Positions 45,964-55,448 of a stretch of 64,000 nt of DNA are shown here, piece after piece; within the stretch, counting starts at the first letter, position 1; every line of letters starts with the position of its first letter. Where the stretch lies: positions 1,178,001 to 1,242,000 of the forward strand of contig JANEZZ010000400.1 of assembly GCA_026122225.1 (NCBI GenBank), given 5' to 3'. A program made the translations under genes and the position numbers. Under the pieces are notes generated by a model, which did no database searches, was not told the origin of the DNA, and was given only the letters and a program-made list of their open reading frames with translations. This DNA is from Heloderma charlesbogerti. Lineage: Eukaryota; Chordata; Lepidosauria; Squamata; Helodermatidae.

Positions 45964-46077
45964 CTGCCCGTAGCAACCTGCATAGTGAATAAGGCTTGGG
46001 TGATCTTTTGAGCAACTCAGTTCTGCAATGGCTTCTGTTTCACTCACCATCCACCGCACACACTCCAGCTGACCGTT
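45964..46077 (-). CDS. SNCAIP: SNCAIP coding exon: ankyrin region, 38 codons
   Basis: It has 114 nt, 38 codons, phase 0 on both sides. The acceptor is TTCTTCTACTTAG and the donor is GGGCAG/GTA at 45963-45962. It encodes NGQLECVRWMVSETEAIAEL, then SCSKDHPSLIHYAGCYGQ. This is the continuation of the ankyrin block (NGQLECVRWMV is the outer helix pair of a repeat). The match to synphilin-1 is almost residue for residue, including the cysteines, and the flanking introns do not interrupt a codon. Confidence 0.96.
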
Positions 46078-46523
46078 CTAAGTAGAAGAAAGAGGTAAAC
46101 ATTTTTTCACAATTATCCTTAAGTACTCCAACCCTGCAAATAAATTTTCCTCATGCAAATAATAATAGTAATAATAATAGTTAGTATGCCAGCCCACTTT
46201 CATATCTGCGGATTACTGTAATGGTTGTGACTACAAGCCTATTTACAAGTTATGAGTCATTTCTGCTGCACAAACCTCATTTGTATTAAAACATCCCTCA
46301 ATGTAGCAACAGTGTTTGCTGTATAACGTGCCTTCTCAAATTCATATAAATTTTGCATGAATTATTTTGTAAATATGTTTATTTCAAAGCGCTTAATACA
46401 TAATTATAATATCTTCTCTCTATATAAACAGTTATCCCATAGATTAAAAATGAAACTACAATTATTTTACCTAATAACATGCAGTTGGGGGAGGAGGGAT
46501 GGAAGACAACAGATAACAGCATA

Positions 46524-46942
46524 AGGGTGCAATCCTATGGGGATAGGTGGCCACCTCCGAACTCGGAAGCGACTGCCTATCCAAAGCAGGACAGGAGAAG
46601 CACAGAGGGGAATCGTCCCTTCCATGCTTCAGCCGCCCTGCATTAGCGGCTAGACAGCCAATTTCAGCTGTCTAGCTGTGGGAAGGTGGAGCGGCAGAGG
46701 AGGCTGCCAAACGACACATAGGATGTGTTGTACCGGGATTTCCACCTTCCCCGCCCCAGAACGGCCCCTGGAACACCCCATTTTGGCCACTCCGCGCTCC
46801 TCTTCTGAGGCAGCGTGGAAGGGGGGGGCAGGTCAGTTCTCCAGGAACCGACCTCGGAGCCTGCGCTACCAACTCGGTTCCTGGAAAACCACATATCCTA
46901 TGTCTGTCTAGCCGCTGACTAGCAGCCACAGGATTGCTCCCT
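46524..46942. mobile_element. GC-rich MITE with AGGGTGCAATCCTATGG ends
   Basis: The left end AGGGTGCAATCCTATGG and the reversed right end AGGGAGCAATCCTGTGG are 17-bp inverted repeats with two mismatches. Inside, GTCGGTTCCTGG-type blocks occur in both orientations (AGGAACCGACCTCGG and ACTCGGTTCCTGG). It is much richer in G and C than its surroundings. No target duplication was recognised. Confidence 0.75.
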
Positions 46943-47007
46943 CCATTAGCTAGGCAGAATGCATTTTAATATAAAAGGTAGACATTTGAATAACACAATT
47001 TACAAGG

Positions 47008-47106
47008 CAATCCTAAGCATCCATTGCCTTACTGAGATCAGAAGTAAGTCCCACTATGTTCAATGGGACTTACTTTTAGGTAACCATGCATAGAATTGTA
47101 GCCTTA
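47008..47106. repeat. Short palindromic element of the GCAATCCTATGC family
   Basis: GGCAATCCTAAGCATCCATT, CAGAAGTAAGTCCCACTATG, CAATGGGACTTACTTTTAGG and CCATGCATAGAATTGTAGCC; arms still pair. Confidence 0.7.
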
Positions 47107-48387
47107 GGATGTCATTGAGCTCAGTGGGGGCTACTTCTGAGTAGACATGGACAGGATAGCAATGTCTGTAATCCTATGCACATGAAACTGGGAATAAACA
47201 CCACTAAACACAGTGAGATTTCCTTTAACATAATCATTCATAGGACCATGCTTTAAGATCCTTTTAATTAGAAAAATGTATGGAAAATGTATTAGCAAGT
47301 AAGACTAACACACCAATTTCTGTTATTTAACTGAAAGGTAGAAATTCCAGAAAGATATTGACATCCTAAAATAACTTCAGAACATTGATTCCCTTGTGAG
47401 GTACTTGCAATCCAGTACTATGAAAATAAAAGGTAGCTTTGCCACAGACTTCAGCAAGATGTGGATTACTCATAGCGAGATCCACCAATAGGATCTTTTG
47501 TGCTAGTGCTATTTTCCCTTTCACCACCACTGTACCAGCAGACAGAGTCAAGCCCCAGCAAATCCCAGGTTTACCATGGTTTGGGGTACTGCATGGCCTA
47601 GTTGCCAATGCTGTTGCCACTTGCTGGACAGTTGTAATAGTTCCCATCTTGGGAACAGGGAGCCATGGGCATATGGCTCTGTACCAGAGGCTGTTATAAC
47701 TGTTCTCGCATATTTCAGTATCATTGCCAATTGTTGCATAAGCAGTTGGATGTTGTAGCTTCCTGACTTCAGGTATGCCTAGGAGTTCACAGTGCTGAGG
47801 GATAAATGTCATCAGGCCATGCAGCTGAGTTGTATTGTGAATCAGATTCCTAGCCCACTAATGAATCATCAGAATTACTTCTCACAGAATATTATATTTT
47901 TTCTTGCTGTTCTAGCTCAGACCTGAACACACTTTCAAACTTCTCCTAAACGGGAGATAAAAGGTAAGGAACTTGTAATTCTTGTGATGATCTTCTCCAC
48001 CCCAAAAGCACTCTCATTATTTTGCAGTATATCCCAGGAGAAGTTTAATTCCATAATTGTCCTCACTGTTCACTCTGCTGTATTTCACAATTGCTCAGCA
48101 GTAATAAACAACACAATGGTTTCTAATATTACAGATTTTCTTGCAAGTCTGAACTTTCTTCCAGATTACATTAAACGTTTTTTTCTGTGCAATTTTTCTA
48201 TTCAATGGGACTTACTCTCAGCTAAGTAAGTGTAGGACTGCAGCTTTTCTTTTTGACAGAGCCTGCTGAACTCTGCCAGAGACAAATGTTTACTTTCATG
48301 CAGTATTCCAAAATGGTTTCAGCTTTGAATGAGGTACATTAAAACAGAGACTGCATAGTGTGTATCAAGTGCCTTCATATATATATC

Positions 48388-48445
48388 ATAGAATCATAGA
48401 ATAGTAGGGTTGGAAGGGGCCTATAAGACCATCGAGTCCAACACA
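48388..48445 (-). repeat. CR1 LINE 3' tail, antisense
   Basis: ATCATAGAATCATAGAATAG, then TAGGGTTGGAAGGGGCCTAT and CCATCGAGTCCAACAC, the reversed CR1 terminus. Confidence 0.8.
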
Positions 48446-48765
48446 CACACATTTATCTTCCTTAATATACTCATATTTTTACTATAATACCAAATTGAGA
48501 CTCAGAAATGATTTTGAAAGTAAGGGTTTTCAAAAACCTGAGTCAGCTAGGCCACTTTGCATCTTACAGACATAGTGGAATCGCCTAACATGTGAACTAT
48601 TGTTAAAGGTGAATGGCAAATTGCCACAGGTATGTAATGAGACTGATTCATCACAATTGTGGTTGTACTTTTTGTCTAAGCTGCTGGAATATCATGATGA
48701 AAAATAACATTATCTAAGTCATAATTGAATCTTGATGTCAGCATGTGATTTGGTTTATAACCAAA

Positions 48766-48822
48766 GGAGGAGGAAGAGGAGGAGGAGAAGGAGAAGAATA
48801 ACAACAACAACAACAACAACGG
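48766..48822. repeat. (GGA)n(AAC)n triplet microsatellite
   Basis: GGAGGAGGAAGAGGAGGAGG, then AATAACAACAACAACAACAA. Confidence 0.9.
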
Positions 48823-49247
48823 GAAAATGCAGCAGCAGATGTAGTGTGGCAGTACACTGCTGCTGAACAGCAACCAAAGGGGAGGAAGGCCCAACACCTT
48901 TACCAGTAGCTGCTGTACAGCAGCATAGAAACCAGTAGGAAGCAGCAGTATTCAGCACTGTGCAGGTGTCATCAGCCCAAGCCTGCACAGAACACTGCTG
49001 GCTAGTTGCCAGCTACATGTCCAAACAGTGCTGACCATCCCATCTCTGCCTCCAATGCTACTGTGTAGTGCAACACCCTCCAGCTCCTCCCTTTCCTTTG
49101 GTTGCCACTCAATGATCATGGCCATTTACGACTGCTGCACTACTACTCATCACGGGTAAATTTCACCTGGTGGTGACAGAATTTTTCTGTCAGAACTGAT
49201 CGTGTAAATGTATTGTAAAACTTATATGGTTGTAAAACCCAATGATC

Positions 49248-49410
49248 TTTATTTATCACATTTCTATACTGCCCAATAGCCGAAGCTCTCTGGGCAGCTC
49301 ACAACAATTAAAACCTTAAAATACAACATACAGATACAGTAATTTAGAACTACTGTAAAAAATAAAAGTAAAAAAACTTTTAGCAGTATAAACAGCTGAA
49401 AGGTTATAAG
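49248..49410 (-). repeat. L2 LINE 3' end
   Basis: ATTTCTATACTGCCCAATAG, CCGAAGCTCTCTGGGCAGCT and CACAACAATTAAAACC are the same 3' block as at 37860-37920. The BovB target duplication starts eight bases beyond it. Confidence 0.75.
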
Positions 49411-49429
49411 GGTGGAGCATGTCTACCTT

Positions 49430-52400
49430 CCCCTTCATGGATCACTGCCTTGTTGTGGCGAAGGGGCTTGCGTAACTCAGTGAAGCCATAAGCTATGCCG
49501 TGCAGGGCCACCCAAGACGGACAGGTCATGGTGGAGAGTTCTGACAAAATGTGGTCCACTGGAGAAGGAAATGGCAACCCACTCCAGTATTCTTGCCAAG
49601 AAAACCCCATGGAACGTATCACAAGGCTAAAAGAGATGACGCCGGAAGATGAGCCCCTCAGGTCGGAAGGTGTCCAATATGCTACTGGGGAAGAGCAGAG
49701 GGTATTTCCAAGTAGCGCCAGAAAGAGTGAAGCGGCTGGGCCAAACCCGAAAGGACACTCAGCTGTGGATGTGTCTGGCGGTGAAAAGAAAATCCGATGC
49801 TGTAAAGAACAATATTGTTTAGGAACCTGGAATGTCAGATCAATGAATCAAGGTAAGCTGGAGGTGGTCAAACATGAGATGGCGAGATTGAACATCGACA
49901 TCTTGGGAATCAGTGAACTAAAATGGACAGGCATGGGTGAATTTAATTCAGGTGACCATCATATCTACTATTGTGGGCAAGAATCCCTTAGAAGAAATGG
50001 AGTAGCACTCATAGTCAACAAAAGGGTGGGAAAAGCAGTACTGGGGTACAATCTTAAAAATGATAGAATGATCTCAGTACGAATCCAAGGCAAACCATTC
50101 AACATCACAGTAATTCAAGTCTATGCCCCAACCACTGAGGCCGAAGAAGCTGAGGTTGATCGGTTCTATGAAGACCTACAACACCTTCTAGAACTAACAC
50201 CAAAAAAAGATGTCCTCTTTATCATAGGGGATTGGAATGCTAAAGTAGGAAGTCAAGAAATCACCGGGATAACAGGCAGGCATGGCCTTGGTGTACAAAA
50301 TGAAGCAGGACAAAAGCTAATAGAGTTTTGCCAAGAGAACATGTTGATCATAGCAAACACTCTTTTCCAACAGCACAAGAGGCGACTCTACACATGGACG
50401 TCACCAGATGGTCAATATCGAAATCAGATTGATTATGTCCTTTGCAGCCAAAGATGGAGAAGCTCCATACAGTCAGTCAAAACAAGACCTGGAGCTGACT
50501 GTGGCTCAGATCATGAGCTGCTTCTCGCAAAATTTCGGCTTAAATTGAAGAACGTCGGGAAAACCACTAAACCATTCAGGTATGACCTAAATCATATCCC
50601 TGATGAATATACAGTGGAGGTGAGGAATAGATTTCAGGGATTAGACCTGATAGACAGAGTGCCTGAGGAACTATGGACGGAGGTCCGTAACATTGTTCAG
50701 GAGGCAGCAACGAAATCCGTCCCAAAGAAAAAGAAATGCAAGAAAGCCAAGTGGCTGTCTGATGAGGCTTTACAAGTAGCTCACGAAAGAAGGGAAGCGA
50801 AAAGCAAGGGAGAAAGGGGAAGATATACCCAACTGAATGCAGAGTTCCAGAGAATAGCAAGGAGAGACAAGAAGGCCTTCTTAAATGAACAATGCAAAGA
50901 AATCGAGGCAAACAACAGAATGGGAAAGACTAGAGATCTCTTCAAGAAAATTGGAGATCTCAAGGGAACGTTTTGTGCCAAGACGGGCATGATAAAGGAC
51001 AAAGAAGGCAGGGACCTAACAGAAGCAGATGAGATTAAGAAGAGGTGGCAAGAATACACAGAAGAACTATACAGGAAAGATCTGAATGTCCCTGATAGCC
51101 ATGATAGTGCGGTCACTGAACTTGAGCCGGACATCCTCGAGAGTGAAGTCAAGTGGGCCTTAGGAAGCATTAGTAACAACAAAGCTAGCGGAGATGACAG
51201 TATTCCAGCCGAGCTATTTAAAATCCTAGAAGATGATGCTGTTAAAGTGCTGCATTCAATATGCCAACAAATCTGGAACACTCAACAGTGGCCACAAGAC
51301 TGGAAAAGGTCAGTTTACATTCCAATTCCAAAGAAGGGCAACGCCAAAGAGTGTTCAAACTACCGCACCATTGCGCTCATTTCACATGCCAGCAAGGTGA
51401 TGCTCAAAATCCTACAAGCTAGGCTTCAGCAGTATGCGAACCGAGAACTACCGGAAGTACAAGCTGGGTTTCGAAGAGGCAGAGGAACTAGAGATCAAAT
51501 CGCCAACATTCGCTGCATCATGGAGAAAGCAAGAGAATTCCAGAAAAACGTCTATTTCTGCTTCATTGACTACGCTAAAGCCTTTGATTGTGTGGATCAC
51601 AACAAACTGTGGCAAATTCTTAAAGTGATGGGAGTACCAGACCACCTTACCTGTCTCCTGAGAAACCTGTACGAGGGTCAAGAAGCAACAGTAAGAACCA
51701 GACATGGAACAACCGAGTGGTTCAAAATTGGGAAAGGAGTACGGCAAGGCTGCATATTGTCACCCTGCTTATTTAACTTATATGCAGAGTACATCATGAG
51801 AAATGCCGGGTTGGATGAATCAGAGGTTGGAATTAAGATTGCCGGGAGAATTATCAACAACCTCAGATACGCAGACGATACCACCCTAATGGCAGAAAGC
51901 GAAGAGGATCTCAAGAGCCTCTTGTTGAGGGTGAAAGAGGAGAGTGCAAAAGCTGGTTTGAAACTCAACATTAAAAAAACGAAGATCATGGCATCTGGCC
52001 CTATCACTTCCTGGCATATAGAAGGGGAAGAAATGGAAGCAGTGACAGATTTTACTTTCTTGGGCTCCAAGATCACCGCAAACGGTGACTGTAGCCATGA
52101 AATTAAAAGACGCATGCTCCTTGGGAGGAAAGCTATGGCCAACCTAGACAGCATAGTAAGAAGCAGAGACATCACCTTGTCGACAAAGGTCCGTCTAATC
52201 AAAGCTATGGTTTTCCCAGTAGTAATGTATGGCTGTGAGAGCTGGACTATAAGGAAGGCTGAGCGCCGAAGAATTGATGCTTTCGAACTGTGGTGCTGGA
52301 GAAGACTCTTACGAGTCCCCTGGACTGCAAGGAGGTCAAATCAGTCCATCCTAAAGGAAATCAACCCTGACTGCTCATTGGAAGGACAGATAATGAAGCT

Positions 52401-52650
52401 GAAGCTCCAATATTTTGGCCACCTAATGCGAAGAGAAAACTCCCTGGAAAAGACCCTGATGCTGGGAAAGACTGAAGGCAAAAGGAGAAGGGGACGGCAG
52501 AGGATGAGATGGCTAGATAGCATCACGGATGCAATGAATATGAACTTGAGCACGCTCCGGGAGAGAACGCAGGACAGGAAGGCCTGGCGTGCTATGGTCC
52601 ATGGGGTCACGAAGAGTCGGACACGACTGAACGACTGAACAACAACAACA
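49430..52650 (+). mobile_element. Full-length BovB (RTE) LINE with 11-bp target duplication
   Basis: ATGTCTACCTT occurs at 49419-49429 and 52651-52661, exactly flanking about 3.22 kb. The 5' UTR begins CCCCTTCATGGATCACTGCC and includes GTGGTCCACTGGAGAAGGAA, which I recognise from BovB elements. The 3' end is GTCGGACACGACTGAACGAC, then TGAACAACAACAACA. It is antisense to SNCAIP, in its intron. The exact duplication and open frame point to a recent insertion. Confidence 0.96.
49495..52638 (+). CDS. BovB ORF: APE endonuclease and reverse transcriptase, 1047 aa, uninterrupted
   Basis: This is the single long protein of an RTE-clade LINE, which nicks target DNA and reverse transcribes its RNA there. 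The first about 105 residues are of uncertain role and may be 5' UTR read as protein; a later start is possible. The endonuclease runs from GTWNVRSMNQGKL (residue 110) through SELKWTG, VIQVYAPTT, IIGDWNAKVG (D246), QIDYVL and SDHELLL (S338-H340). The reverse transcriptase has PKKGNAKECSNYRTIALIS, VQAGFRRGRGTRDQI, FIDYAKAFDCVDH (D692), GVRQGCILSPCLFNLY and YADD (792-795). The C-terminal region has YGCESWTIRKAERRRIDAFE and WCWRRLLRVPWTARRSNQSI. All catalytic residues I can check are present. No stop or frameshift in 1047 codons. Confidence 0.96.
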   Translation: MPCRATQDGQVMVESSDKMWSTGEGNGNPLQYSCQENPMERITRLKEMTPEDEPLRSEGVQYATGEEQRVFPSSARKSEAAGPNPKGHSAVDVSGGEKKIRCCKEQYCLGTWNVRSMNQGKLEVVKHEMARLNIDILGISELKWTGMGEFNSGDHHIYYCGQESLRRNGVALIVNKRVGKAVLGYNLKNDRMISVRIQGKPFNITVIQVYAPTTEAEEAEVDRFYEDLQHLLELTPKKDVLFIIGDWNAKVGSQEITGITGRHGLGVQNEAGQKLIEFCQENMLIIANTLFQQHKRRLYTWTSPDGQYRNQIDYVLCSQRWRSSIQSVKTRPGADCGSDHELLLAKFRLKLKNVGKTTKPFRYDLNHIPDEYTVEVRNRFQGLDLIDRVPEELWTEVRNIVQEAATKSVPKKKKCKKAKWLSDEALQVAHERREAKSKGERGRYTQLNAEFQRIARRDKKAFLNEQCKEIEANNRMGKTRDLFKKIGDLKGTFCAKTGMIKDKEGRDLTEADEIKKRWQEYTEELYRKDLNVPDSHDSAVTELEPDILESEVKWALGSISNNKASGDDSIPAELFKILEDDAVKVLHSICQQIWNTQQWPQDWKRSVYIPIPKKGNAKECSNYRTIALISHASKVMLKILQARLQQYANRELPEVQAGFRRGRGTRDQIANIRCIMEKAREFQKNVYFCFIDYAKAFDCVDHNKLWQILKVMGVPDHLTCLLRNLYEGQEATVRTRHGTTEWFKIGKGVRQGCILSPCLFNLYAEYIMRNAGLDESEVGIKIAGRIINNLRYADDTTLMAESEEDLKSLLLRVKEESAKAGLKLNIKKTKIMASGPITSWHIEGEEMEAVTDFTFLGSKITANGDCSHEIKRRMLLGRKAMANLDSIVRSRDITLSTKVRLIKAMVFPVVMYGCESWTIRKAERRRIDAFELWCWRRLLRVPWTARRSNQSILKEINPDCSLEGQIMKLKLQYFGHLMRRENSLEKTLMLGKTEGKRRRGRQRMRWLDSITDAMNMNLSTLRERTQDRKAWRAMVHGVTKSRTRLND

Positions 52651-53765
52651 ATGTCTACCTTGTTGCTTCTTATGCTCCAGTTCTGCACTATCATGCTAAA
52701 CCAGCAGAGCAAAATCTGGAAGAAGTGGGTTCCTTTTCTCCCAATGTCAAAACCCACCAAGCAGACTAGGAGTACTACATCAGCACCATAATAACCTGCC
52801 TCTATAATAAGTTGGATGGGAAGTATGTGTGTGCTAAAGATGAGCAGTGCATAAACAGTGAGGACTGCTTGAGCAATTAAGATACAGTTGAAATAAATAA
52901 ATAAATAATAACGGAGAATGCACTCCTGATAGTTTATAGAGTGGTGCAAGTTACGTCATTGTAATTGGTAAACATGGTCATATCATACAATTTTTCCTGA
53001 AATAATTAACTGGTTTAAGATTTGATTTTGGTCTTGATGATATACAGAGATCTATGGTAGGTACTGTGGGCAGACGGTCTTTTCTTGAAAAGTGGGGTTG
53101 GATTTGATGTCCTTTTGCTCCCAGTTTTAGGATTTTTGACATAAATATTTATAAAAACTCTCCAACAAAATGAGCCAAACTTAGCCTGATCCAGTGAAGC
53201 CATGGAATTTCACAGAACAAAAAAATCACCTAATTGGCTGAATTTGTTGAATGATTATGATTACAAAAATATTTCACTTCAATGTTTGCTTAATGAAAGC
53301 CATCAGCTAAAAAAAAAGATCTTATTTATGCAGTCCTTTGGTATAAATTAATAAAGAACATGGAGAACAACATCCTGCTTGCATTGATTAGGGCCAGACT
53401 AGATGTTTGGTGGAAACTCTGGTCTGGAATGCAAATCTTCGGTATATAAAAAGCTGTGCAGGGAGAGTATGCAATTTGGAAGGAGAAGCAATGGGTTACT
53501 GAAGGCTGCTTAATCTTTCCTGTGCTCACTTTATCTCCCCTGAATAATCCTCCCTTAGTTGCTTTTCTTCCAGATTCATCAAACAGCTGCAGGAGGAGAG
53601 TATAGAGGTGAAGAGGTGCATAGGGAAAGGTTTAAGCAAATCTGGCTGCCTCTCTCCCAAAGCTACTTTTAAAATCTTTAGCAAGAAAGCTGGTTTCCTA
53701 GTCCAAGGTATGTTGACAAACATGTAGTTTGGCCCTTAGACATTACAGAACCACATGTTCGTTAC

Positions 53766-53945
53766 CTTTATTGCTAAGCCAACTGGAGTTAGTTGTTCAC
53801 TGTTCCGCTCATTCAAACAGTCTTCACCCATCAGAGATGTAAGATGTTGTAGGCATTCTGCATGTCCTTGTGATGCTGCAACATGCAAAAGATTGTTGCC
53901 ATTTTCATCATGAATTTTGTCCAGATTGTCTGCTGCGAGGTGGGG
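53766..53945 (-). CDS. SNCAIP: SNCAIP coding exon: first ankyrin-type repeat, 60 codons
   Basis: This exon is too short to stand out as an ORF but is clear on translation: it begins PHLAADNLDKIHDENGNNLL and ends with ERNSEQLTPVGLAIK. It has 180 nt, exactly 60 codons, phase 0 at both ends. The acceptor is CTTTTTCACAG and the donor is AAG/GTAAC at 53765-53764. The stretch NGNNLLHVAASQGHAECLQHL is an ankyrin helix-turn-helix, and the family uses these repeats for protein binding. A + strand L2 LINE fragment starts about 100 bp upstream in gene orientation, and the full-length BovB lies about 1.1 kb downstream, so the exon is closely hemmed in by repeats. Confidence 0.96.
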
Positions 53946-54049
53946 CTGTGAAAAAGAGATTGTGGGAGAATTAGTTACTTAATTTACAATAAGCCCATTT
54001 AGCGGCTACTATGTTTCATATGCCAGCAAATAAATCAAGTATGTCTTAC

Positions 54050-55238
54050 ATGGATTATGGTATCCTTCTGGATCGCTTGTCTAAGTTGGGAGTTGGAGGC
54101 TCTGTTTTATAGTGATTTCATTCCTACTTGGTGCAGCAGAAGGTGCTGCTGCGGGATTACTGTTCTGTTCCATGGCAATTAGATCACAGGGTTCTGCAGG
54201 CCTCAGTTTTGCCCCCCAACATCTACATAAAACTGCTGGGAGAGTTTATTCAGGCTGTTATCAGTCTGCAGATATGTATATGCAATATGCTTAGGCGTTA
54301 TCAATATGGAGATGACTTATTGCTCTGCCTCTCCTTTTCATCTAATCTAGGTGAGGCAATGGATGTTCTGAATCTGTGCCTGAGCAAGGAGGAGGAACAA
54401 TAGCTGAAACTCAATCTAGTCAACACAGAAGAACTGTTAGCAGATCATTCATCTCCCTGGTTGGGTGGTGTTTAACCTGTTCTGGAAGGGGTCTCTCCTT
54501 GAAGGATCAGGTGTGCAGTTTGGGGGTGCCCCTGGGTGCATCACTGTCTCTTGAGGTGTAGCTGACCTTGGTGGCTAGCAGCACCTTTCATCAGCTTGGG
54601 TTGACTTGATATGCCAGCTTTGATCCAATCTGGACAGAGATCGCCTGGAAACAGTTATCTATGCTCTATTACCGTCCTGTCTCCCCAGTTGGATTACTGC
54701 AACGCATTTTATGTCAATTAATCCAAAATAGGCAATTAACTGTGACTGGTCAATATGATCATATGCCAATAATGCTTCATTAGCTGCACTAGTTCCCACT
54801 TCATTTCCAGGCCCAATTCAAAGTGTTGGCGTTGACCTTAAACTCCCTAAACAGTTTGGGGCCAGAGCATCTAAAGGAACACCTCCTCCCATATGTAGCT
54901 AAATAGATCCTTAAGTTATCTTCCGAGGCCCTACACAGTGCCCCCACAGCATGAAGTTAGGTGGGTGACTACAAGAGAGATGTCCTTCTCAGTTGTGCTT
55001 CCTCCTTTATTGAATGACCTCCCCAAAGAGGCTCAGATGGCACTCATACTGTCATCTTTTTGGCTCTAGGCAAAGATATTTCTCACAGACACTTGACATC
55101 TTTATTATGGTGATTTAAATTTTCTATAAAAAGTTTAAATTTTATTGTTGTTTTTAAACCTGTTTTATTGTGTGAGCTGCCTTGATAACTTTTTTGTTAT
55201 AGGGAAGCATATAACCATTAAAAATAAATAAATAAATG
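54050..55238 (+). repeat. L2-type LINE, 5'-truncated, with decayed RT domain
   Basis: In shifting frames the + strand reads GYGILLDRLSKLGVGGS, then a catalytic-box region YQYGDDLLLCLSF (consensus YADDTQLYLSF), MDVLNLCLSKEE and KLNLVNTEELL, then LGVPLGASLSLEV. The tail ends AAAAATAAATAAATAAATGA. It is antisense to SNCAIP. Confidence 0.82.
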
Positions 55239-55424
55239 AACTATGTTCTACATAGTTGCATGATTATATAATCACCCATTCTGGGAGACCTACATATACC
55301 CTTTTTTTTAGCTAGCTAGAGGATACTAACTAGATCATCTAGACACCCTTTATATGGACCAAATAAAGCCAAGGATAAAGGAATTGAAGTGTAATTTTTA
55401 TTTCATTGGTCACATATAACCTAT

Positions 55425-55448
55425 GGTGTGTGTGTGTGTGTGTGTGTA
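55425..55448. repeat. (TG)n microsatellite
   Basis: About 11 TG units. Confidence 0.95.

Larger units (their letters stand above)
46078..53765 (-). other. SNCAIP intron carrying the full-length BovB
   Basis: It contains MITEs (46524-46942, 47008-47106), a CR1 tail (48388-48445), a purine triplet patch (48766-48822), an L2 3' end (49248-49410) and the BovB. I see nothing in 46080-46520, 47200-48200, 48830-49240 or 52665-53765. Confidence 0.6.
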
